A stretch of DNA of 18,848 nucleotides. It comes from an uncultured Collinsella sp. (GTDB lineage Bacteria > Actinomycetota > Coriobacteriia > Coriobacteriales > Coriobacteriaceae). Every line of letters starts with the position of its first letter. Position 1 is the stretch's first letter. Both the position numbers and the translations under genes were made by a program. The notes beneath the pieces were generated by a model. It was not told where the DNA came from. It saw nothing but the letters and a program-made list of their open reading frames with translations, and did no database searches. Below are positions 13,260 through 18,848 of the stretch, one piece after another. The stretch spans positions 1 through 18,848 of the forward strand of contig CAADVS010000068.1 of the NCBI GenBank assembly GCA_900752545.1. Direction: 5' to 3'.

Positions 13260-14120
13260 ATGAATCCCATTACCATGAAGCTCGTCGTCGATGATCTGAT
13301 TCTGCAGGCTCTGCGCGAGGACATTACCTTTGAGGACGTGAGCACGGTGAGCGTGTGCCCCACGGCGCGTCCCGCCACGGTGGAGCTTATCGCCAAGGCC
13401 GACGGCATCATCGCCGGCTTGGATGTGTTTGCCCGCACCTTTGAACTGCTGGATTCGCAGAGCTCGGTGCTGCTCGACGTTGCCGATGGCGACGAGGTGC
13501 ACGCCGGCGACCATGTGGGTCAGGTGCGCGGCGACGCGCGCGTGCTGCTTTCGGGCGAGCGCGTGGCACTCAACTACCTGCAGCGCATGAGCGGTATCGC
13601 TACCTATACGCACCAGATGGCCGCGGCGCTCGAGGGCACCAAGACCGTGCTCGTCGATACGCGCAAGACCACGCCGGGCATGCGCGTCTTTGAGAAGGCC
13701 GCGGTCGAGATTGGCGGCGGCAGCAACCACCGTTACAACCTGTCGACGGCCGTCATGCTCAAGGACAACCACATCGATGCCGCCGGCGGCGTGACGCGTG
13801 CAATCGAGATGGCGCGCGCCCATGCATCGTTTACTGCGACGGTCGAGATCGAGTGCGAGAACCTGGACATGGTGCGCGAGGCCGTGGAAGCCGGTGCCGA
13901 CATTATCATGCTCGACAATATGACCCATGACGACATGGCGGCCGCTATCGAGCTTATCGCCGGTCGTGCCAAGACCGAGTGTTCGGGCAACGTGGACGCC
14001 GACAACATTCGCGCCCTGGCCGATCTGGGTGTCGACTATATTAGCTCGGGCGCCCTGACGCACTCTGCGCCGATTCTCGACCTCTCGCTTAAGCACCTGC
14101 GTCTGCTGGACGGTAAATAA
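13260..14120 (+). CDS. nadC: Nicotinate-nucleotide pyrophosphorylase (carboxylating) NadC
   Basis: NadC (quinolinate phosphoribosyltransferase) joins quinolinate to PRPP, giving nicotinate mononucleotide and CO2. The 286-residue protein shows an N-terminal sandwich domain and a C-terminal barrel. Active-site signatures are LNYLQRMSGIAT (about 104-115), DTRKTTPG (133-140), GGGSNHRYNL (152-161), LKDNH (167-171), VEIECEN and IMLDNM, plus the final DYISSGALTHS phosphate-binding segment. The length is normal and all catalytic Arg/Lys/His positions I can place are present. A GGAGGAG ribosome binding site lies at the end of nadB. The last base of its TAA is the first base of the niaR ATG (TAATG). 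Confidence 0.97.
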   Translation: MNPITMKLVVDDLILQALREDITFEDVSTVSVCPTARPATVELIAKADGIIAGLDVFARTFELLDSQSSVLLDVADGDEVHAGDHVGQVRGDARVLLSGERVALNYLQRMSGIATYTHQMAAALEGTKTVLVDTRKTTPGMRVFEKAAVEIGGGSNHRYNLSTAVMLKDNHIDAAGGVTRAIEMARAHASFTATVEIECENLDMVREAVEAGADIIMLDNMTHDDMAAAIELIAGRAKTECSGNVDADNIRALADLGVDYISSGALTHSAPILDLSLKHLRLLDGK

Positions 14121-14665
14121 TGGACGCCCGCGAGCGTCGCCGTGCCATCATGGGCGTGCTCGAGCGAGCCAAGGGCCCCGTCTCCGGCAGCGCACTTGCT
14201 CGTGAGGTGGGTGTGAGCCGCCAGATTGTCGTGCAAGACATCGCCCTGCTGCGCGCCGATGGGCACGATATCGTGGCGACCAATCGCGGCTACGTGCTGC
14301 AGGAGGCGGCGAGCAGTCCGGCTGTTCCCACGCGCTTGGTCAAGGTTCGCCACGGCGTGGAGCAGGCAGGCGATGAGCTCACGAGTATCGTCGACGCCGG
14401 TGGTGCCGTGCTCAACGTGATCGTCAATCACCGCGTGTACGGTAAGATCACGGCCGACCTGGACATCCGCAATCGTCGCGATGTTGAGCGCTACCTGCAC
14501 GATATCGAGAGCGGCAAGAGCTTTCCACTACTAACGGTGACGAGCGGCTACCACTTCCATCGCATCGCGGCGGAAGACGAGCAGACCCTCGACGAGATCG
14601 AGGCCATGCTCAAGGAGAAAGGCTACTTGGCTGACCTCATGCCCTACGAAGACGACCTATCGTAG
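14120..14665 (+). CDS. niaR: Niacin-responsive NAD-biosynthesis repressor NiaR
   Basis: NiaR (YrxA) represses NAD synthesis and niacin uptake genes when nicotinic acid is plentiful. The 181-residue protein has an N-terminal winged helix (HTH_11 type, about residues 5-60, recognition segment VSRQIVVQDIALLRADG). The C-terminal 3H domain is named for conserved histidines: H78, H104, H145 and H147. H78, E86, H145 and H147 match the metal site described for the Thermotoga homologue. It overlaps nadC by one base and lacks a strong ribosome binding site of its own, so it is translationally coupled. With the symmetric operator before nadA this makes a likely autoregulated loop. It may be labelled nadR in some annotations, but it is unrelated to the enterobacterial NadR enzyme/regulator. 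Confidence 0.93.
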   Translation: MDARERRRAIMGVLERAKGPVSGSALAREVGVSRQIVVQDIALLRADGHDIVATNRGYVLQEAASSPAVPTRLVKVRHGVEQAGDELTSIVDAGGAVLNVIVNHRVYGKITADLDIRNRRDVERYLHDIESGKSFPLLTVTSGYHFHRIAAEDEQTLDEIEAMLKEKGYLADLMPYEDDLS

Positions 14666-14730
14666 CCGATGCTGCAAACGCCCCTAAGCGGCAATCTGCA
14701 GCGGTGCCAAATTAGTTATCCGCACAAACA

Positions 14731-14770
14731 AAAAGGAGGCCTCCGCGGCGATGCGGAAGCCTCCTTTTTT
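14731..14770. terminator. Bidirectional terminator between niaR and ferredoxin
   Basis: AAAAGGAGGCCTCCGC (14731-14746) pairs with GCGGAAGCCTCCTTTT (14753-14768) at 15 of 16 positions over a 6-nt loop. There is a T-run on the plus strand (14765-14770) and an A-run at the left edge serving the minus strand. It ends both the nad operon and the opposing ferredoxin gene. Confidence 0.95.
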
Positions 14771-14808
14771 GTGCACGGTGTACTTTTGAGTGTGCAAGTG
14801 GGGAGTTG

Positions 14809-14994
14809 TTACTCCTCGACGATCTCAGTGATCGCGCCAGCGGGGCAAGCGTCCTGGCAAGCGCCACAGGCGACGCAGGAGTCCTCGTCAGCGACGGTAG
14901 CGACGTCCTGGAGCTCCAGAACGCCAGCGGGGCAGGAGTCGACGCAAACGCCACAAGCGATGCACTCGTCGGCATCAATTACGGGATGAGCCAT
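14809..14994 (-). CDS. 2[4Fe-4S] ferredoxin, clostridial type
   Basis: This small soluble electron carrier is typical of anaerobes. The 61-residue protein has two perfect cluster motifs: C11, C14, C17, C21 (CIACGVCVDSCP) and C40, C43, C46, C50 (CVACGACQDACP). An acidic C-terminus follows. The ATG at 14994 is chosen because GAGAGGAA lies about 7 nt upstream and the family starts at this point; the frame continues to 15060 without family support. It is monocistronic, with its own promoter at 15083-15056 and the shared terminator at 14731-14770. Its partner enzyme cannot be told from context. Confidence 0.96.
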   Translation of the reverse strand: MAHPVIDADECIACGVCVDSCPAGVLELQDVATVADEDSCVACGACQDACPAGAITEIVEE

Positions 14995-15055
14995 GGTAGT
15001 TTCCTCTCTGTTGACCGACGCTACAGGCGATGCGCGCCGGTTTGATTCGGGCAAA

Positions 15056-15083
15056 AACATACCACGGGAGCGACCGTTTGCAA
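15056..15083 (-). promoter_or_regulatory. Ferredoxin promoter
   Basis: On the minus strand TTGCAA (15083-15078) and TATGTT (15061-15056) are separated by 16 nt. The start would be near 15049, leaving a leader of about 55 nt. No operator-like symmetry is evident around it. Confidence 0.55.
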
Positions 15084-15217
15084 TACCCTCTGACCGGCAT
15101 CTTCATACCGTTCGCCGAGTATGCCAAGGTTTACTAAAAAACACGCAGGTGGGGCCGTTGAGCTGCGTAAATGTTAGCTAAAGGTGACTTGAAATATAGG
15201 GCGATTGAGCGTGCTTG

Positions 15218-15389
15218 CGGAAACCGCATCCCATTATTTTGTCGAAAAACGGGTTGCAGTTTCCGGTTAGGCCCGCTAGCGGAAAATGCGAGCCGGTATC
15301 AGCTCTCAAAACGGGATACGGTTTCCGGTTGAGCCTTCAGACGGAAACTGCGACCCGGAATCCACGCTCAAACCGGGATGAGCTTTCCG
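15218..15389. repeat. Array 2: three 48-nt hairpin units at 62-nt pitch
   Basis: Units at 15218-15265, 15280-15327 and 15342-15389 are each exactly 48 nt and repeat every 62 nt, with 14-nt spacers beginning GTT. Each starts CGGAAA, ends TTTCCG and has its right arm beginning at unit position +33, as in array 1 at 241-412. Loop sequences share a trend of GGAAT or GGTAT, then GCTC, then AAAC. Pairing is good at the outer six bases and at the CCC/GGG step, with mismatches between. It lies between the ferredoxin promoter and the dnaK promoter region. Confidence 0.87.
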
Positions 15390-15437
15390 CAAGACGGCCC
15401 CCAGGCACCCCCGGACGCAAACCTCAGCCATCTCTAT

Positions 15438-15455
15438 ATAGATCTCGATAGATCT
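15438..15455. repeat. Direct repeat of ATAGATCT upstream of dnaK
   Basis: ATAGATCT occurs at 15438-15445 and again at 15448-15455, a 10-nt pitch of about one helical turn, and each copy contains the palindrome AGATCT. It lies about 200 nt before dnaK. It could be a regulator site, but chance is possible in such a short motif. Confidence 0.35.
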
Positions 15456-15479
15456 GCCCAGAACTCAAACAGCGCGTCT

Positions 15480-15575
15480 ACCTGCATATTTGCGAACCTA
15501 AACTCTTGGCAATAAGAAATCTTATATGAATTGACTTAGATTTTGTATATTCCGGCCCATAAGGGGATACACTAC
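15480..15575 (+). promoter_or_regulatory. AT-rich region expected to hold the dnaK promoter
   Basis: This stretch is clearly AT-richer than its surroundings. It contains TTGGCA, TTGACT (15531-15536), TATATT (15546-15551) and TACACT (15568-15573), but no pair has ideal spacing; TTGTAT (15543-15548) with TACACT has 19 nt. A short inverted repeat ATAAGA-AA-TCTTAT spans 15512-15525. I see no CIRCE element and no complete HspR-type (HAIR) inverted repeat, only ACTC-like fragments. Confidence 0.4.
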
Positions 15576-15595
15576 ATCCTGAAAGACAAGCCGAA

Positions 15596-15625
15596 GCGCC
15601 GCGCGGCAGACCGCCGAGGCGGCGC
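15596..15625 (+). promoter_or_regulatory. GC-rich hairpin in the dnaK leader
   Basis: GCGCCGC (15596-15602) pairs with GCGGCGC (15619-15625), enclosing a second GCGG/CCGC stem. It sits about 10 nt before the AGAGAGAGGGAA ribosome binding region of dnaK. It could affect mRNA stability or translation; no T-run follows, so it is not a terminator. Confidence 0.5.
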
Positions 15626-15652
15626 GAACGCACAAGAGAGAGGGAATTTCTA

Positions 15653-17545
<1,893 letters not shown>

Positions 17546-17547
17546 TC

Positions 17548-18390
17548 ATGTCCGCCCGTAAAGCTCGCACGGAGGCGGCCGCCGCTGGCGCCGCCCCCGT
17601 TGACTCTGAGGAGAAGGACGTGAAGATTCCCGTAGAGGCCGTCGACGATACCGAGGCCAACGAGGCCGAGGCCGCCGAGGCTGCCGAGAACCAGGTAGAG
17701 GATTCCAACAAGGAGGCGACGATGACCGAGGACGAGATGGTGGAAGCCGCTATCCGCGCCGGTGAAGAAGCCGCCGACAACGACTTTAAGCTCAAGTTCG
17801 AGCAGGCCCAAAAGGAGCTTGCCGACGTGCGCAATGAGCTCGATGCTGCGGCAGAGGCTCAGAAGGCCGCCGAGGACAAAGCAAAGGACGCTACCGAGCG
17901 CACCGCCCGTCTGCAGGCCGACTGGGAGAACTTCCGTCGCCGCACCGCAAACGAGCGCATCGCCGAGCGCGAGCGCGCGACCGAGAAGCTTGTCACCGCG
18001 CTGTTGCCGGTGATCGACGATATCGAGCGCGCGATCGACCATGCCCGCAGCCAAGAGCTTTCCGACGACTTTAAGCAGTTCGTCGATGGCGTTGACGCGG
18101 TACATGCCAAGCTGCTCGATGTGTTTGCGCACGAGGGCGTTGAGCCCATCGATCCCAAGGGCGAGGCATTCGATCCGCTCGAGCACCAGGCCGTGGGTCG
18201 CGTCGAGGACGCGTCGCAGTACGACGAGACCGTCAACGACGTGTACCAGAAGGGCTACCGCATGGCGGATCGCATCCTGCGTTCCGCGATGGTGACGGTG
18301 ACCTACGGTGGCGAGAAGCGCCCCGCACCGGAGCCCGAAGCGGCGCCCGAGGATGCTACGGCCGATACGGCCGAGAGCACCGAGGAGTAA
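17548..18390 (+). CDS. grpE: Nucleotide exchange factor GrpE, with a likely internal start
   Basis: GrpE releases ADP from DnaK. The longest form has 280 residues. It has an acidic Ala/Glu-rich N-terminal extension (1-75), a long coiled-coil helix (about 80-150, including DWENFRRRT), and a C-terminal beta domain with FDPLEHQAVGRVE and KGYRMADRILRSAMVTV. The tail is again acidic. The ATG at 17548 has only a weak GAGG about 10 nt upstream, overlapping the end of dnaK. An in-frame ATG at 17722 (residue 59) has a near-perfect AAGGAGG 5 nt upstream and would give a 222-residue protein with every conserved region. Either or both may be used; I keep the longer form because it directly abuts dnaK. 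Confidence 0.93.
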   Translation: MSARKARTEAAAAGAAPVDSEEKDVKIPVEAVDDTEANEAEAAEAAENQVEDSNKEATMTEDEMVEAAIRAGEEAADNDFKLKFEQAQKELADVRNELDAAAEAQKAAEDKAKDATERTARLQADWENFRRRTANERIAERERATEKLVTALLPVIDDIERAIDHARSQELSDDFKQFVDGVDAVHAKLLDVFAHEGVEPIDPKGEAFDPLEHQAVGRVEDASQYDETVNDVYQKGYRMADRILRSAMVTVTYGGEKRPAPEPEAAPEDATADTAESTEE

Positions 18391-18395
18391 TTGAG

Positions 18396-18426
18396 AAGGG
18401 CCCCGGGGCAACACCCGGGGCCCTTT
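18396..18426 (+). terminator. Terminator or attenuator between grpE and dnaJ
   Basis: AAGGGCCCCGGG (18396-18407) pairs perfectly with CCCGGGGCCCTT (18414-18425) over a 6-nt loop. Only three Ts follow, so it probably ends part of the transcripts and lets some continue into dnaJ. Confidence 0.7.
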
Positions 18427-18454
18427 CTGGCCTAGTGCTATATGAAAGCATGAG

Positions 18455-18475
18455 CCGCCGCCCGCTGGGCGGCGG
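18455..18475 (+). promoter_or_regulatory. GC-rich hairpin before the dnaJ ribosome binding site
   Basis: CCGCCGCCC (18455-18463) pairs perfectly with GGGCGGCGG (18467-18475) over a 3-nt loop. It ends about 8 nt before the GGAGAGGAG ribosome binding region of dnaJ, a layout similar to that before dnaK. Confidence 0.55.
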
Positions 18476-18497
18476 ATGAAACAGGAGAGGAGCTACG

Positions 18498-18848
18498 ATG
18501 GCTGCAGGCAAAACCTTCTATGACATCCTGGGCGTATCCAAGAGCGCCTCCGACAAAGAGATCAAGAGCGCGTTTCGCAAGCTCGCGCAAAAATATCACC
18601 CCGATGCCGGCGGCGACGAGGCCAAGTTCAAGGAGATCAGCGAGGCCTACGAGACGCTTTCGGACGAGAAGAAGCGCAAAGAGTACGACCAGATGCTCAT
18701 GTTTGGCGGCATGCCGGGCGCAGGCGGCGCGTATGGCGGCGGTTACGGTGCCGGCGCAGGTGCCAGCGGCTGGGGCGACATCTTTGACAGCATCTTTAGC
18801 GGCAACGGCGCCTGGGGCAGCGATTGGGGCTCGGGCTTTGCCGGGGCT
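18498..18848 (+). CDS. dnaJ: Co-chaperone DnaJ (Hsp40), partial at window end
   Basis: DnaJ delivers substrates to DnaK and stimulates its ATPase. The 117 residues in the window show a complete J domain (about 5-68). The invariant HPD is at 34-36 in KYHPDAGGDEAKFKEISEAYETLSD. A glycine/phenylalanine-rich linker follows from residue 70 (GGMPGAGGAYGGGYG, then WGDIFDSIF). The zinc-finger and C-terminal domains, if present, lie beyond 18848, so a full DnaJ and a CbpA-like protein cannot be fully told apart; the position after grpE favours DnaJ. The ATG follows GGAGAGGAG by about 6 nt. The 107-nt gap after grpE holds a terminator-like hairpin and a second GC-rich hairpin. Confidence 0.93.
   Translation, partial: MAAGKTFYDILGVSKSASDKEIKSAFRKLAQKYHPDAGGDEAKFKEISEAYETLSDEKKRKEYDQMLMFGGMPGAGGAYGGGYGAGAGASGWGDIFDSIFSGNGAWGSDWGSGFAGA

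Noticed and set aside
10955..14096. Long minus-strand open frames opposite nadA, nadB and nadC
   Set aside because: They cover genes with complete motifs on the plus strand and have the His/Asp/Val-rich composition of reverse-strand shadows.

Overview
The window is GC-rich, densely coded bacterial DNA. Gene content and style (a dnaK-grpE-dnaJ cluster, a NiaR-linked nadABC operon, a nickel/hydrogenase maturation cluster, a small 2[4Fe-4S] ferredoxin, GC-rich codons and frequent palindromic intergenic elements) suggest an anaerobic actinomycete of the Coriobacteriia, most like Collinsella. The genus is an inference from recalled gene style; no 16S gene is present.

Left part, minus strand. A gene-free stretch (1-453) holds a terminator, a REP-like repeat and three evenly spaced hairpins. 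Then, read leftwards from 7187, come a small His-rich helical protein, nikR (nickel-responsive repressor), hypF, hypC, hypD, hypE and a HAD phosphatase. HypF and HypE make the cyanide ligand and HypC and HypD assemble the Fe(CN)2CO unit of [NiFe]-hydrogenase. NikR ties the group to nickel. hypA, hypB and the hydrogenase itself are not in the window. An 80-nt near-perfect palindrome separates nikR from hypF.

Middle. Thioredoxin (minus) is divergent from an uncharacterised 191-residue protein (plus) that looks like a uracil-DNA-glycosylase-fold protein without its catalytic motifs. Convergent to the latter is an AgrC/AgrA-like two-component pair (GHKL sensor kinase and LytTR regulator, minus strand), with no peptide-signal genes beside it.

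Right part, plus strand. nadA, nadB, nadC and niaR form a de novo NAD operon. Its promoter is overlaid by a 44-nt symmetric operator, very probably bound by the NiaR encoded at the operon's end. nadA and nadB are separated by a second REP-like palindrome. A strong bidirectional terminator closes the operon and also the opposing ferredoxin gene. The 658-nt gap between ferredoxin and dnaK (14995-15652) holds the ferredoxin promoter, a second array of three hairpins with the same geometry as the first, and an AT-rich region likely to hold the dnaK promoter. dnaK, grpE and a truncated dnaJ (cut by the window end) follow.

The most unusual signal is the pair of hairpin arrays, about 15 kb apart. 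Each has three 48-nt units (15-nt arm, 18-nt loop, 15-nt arm) repeating at exactly 62 nt. Other points of note are a probable internal start in grpE, a degenerate glycosylase-fold protein, a His-rich NikR N-terminus, and GC-rich hairpins in front of the ribosome binding sites of dnaK and dnaJ.
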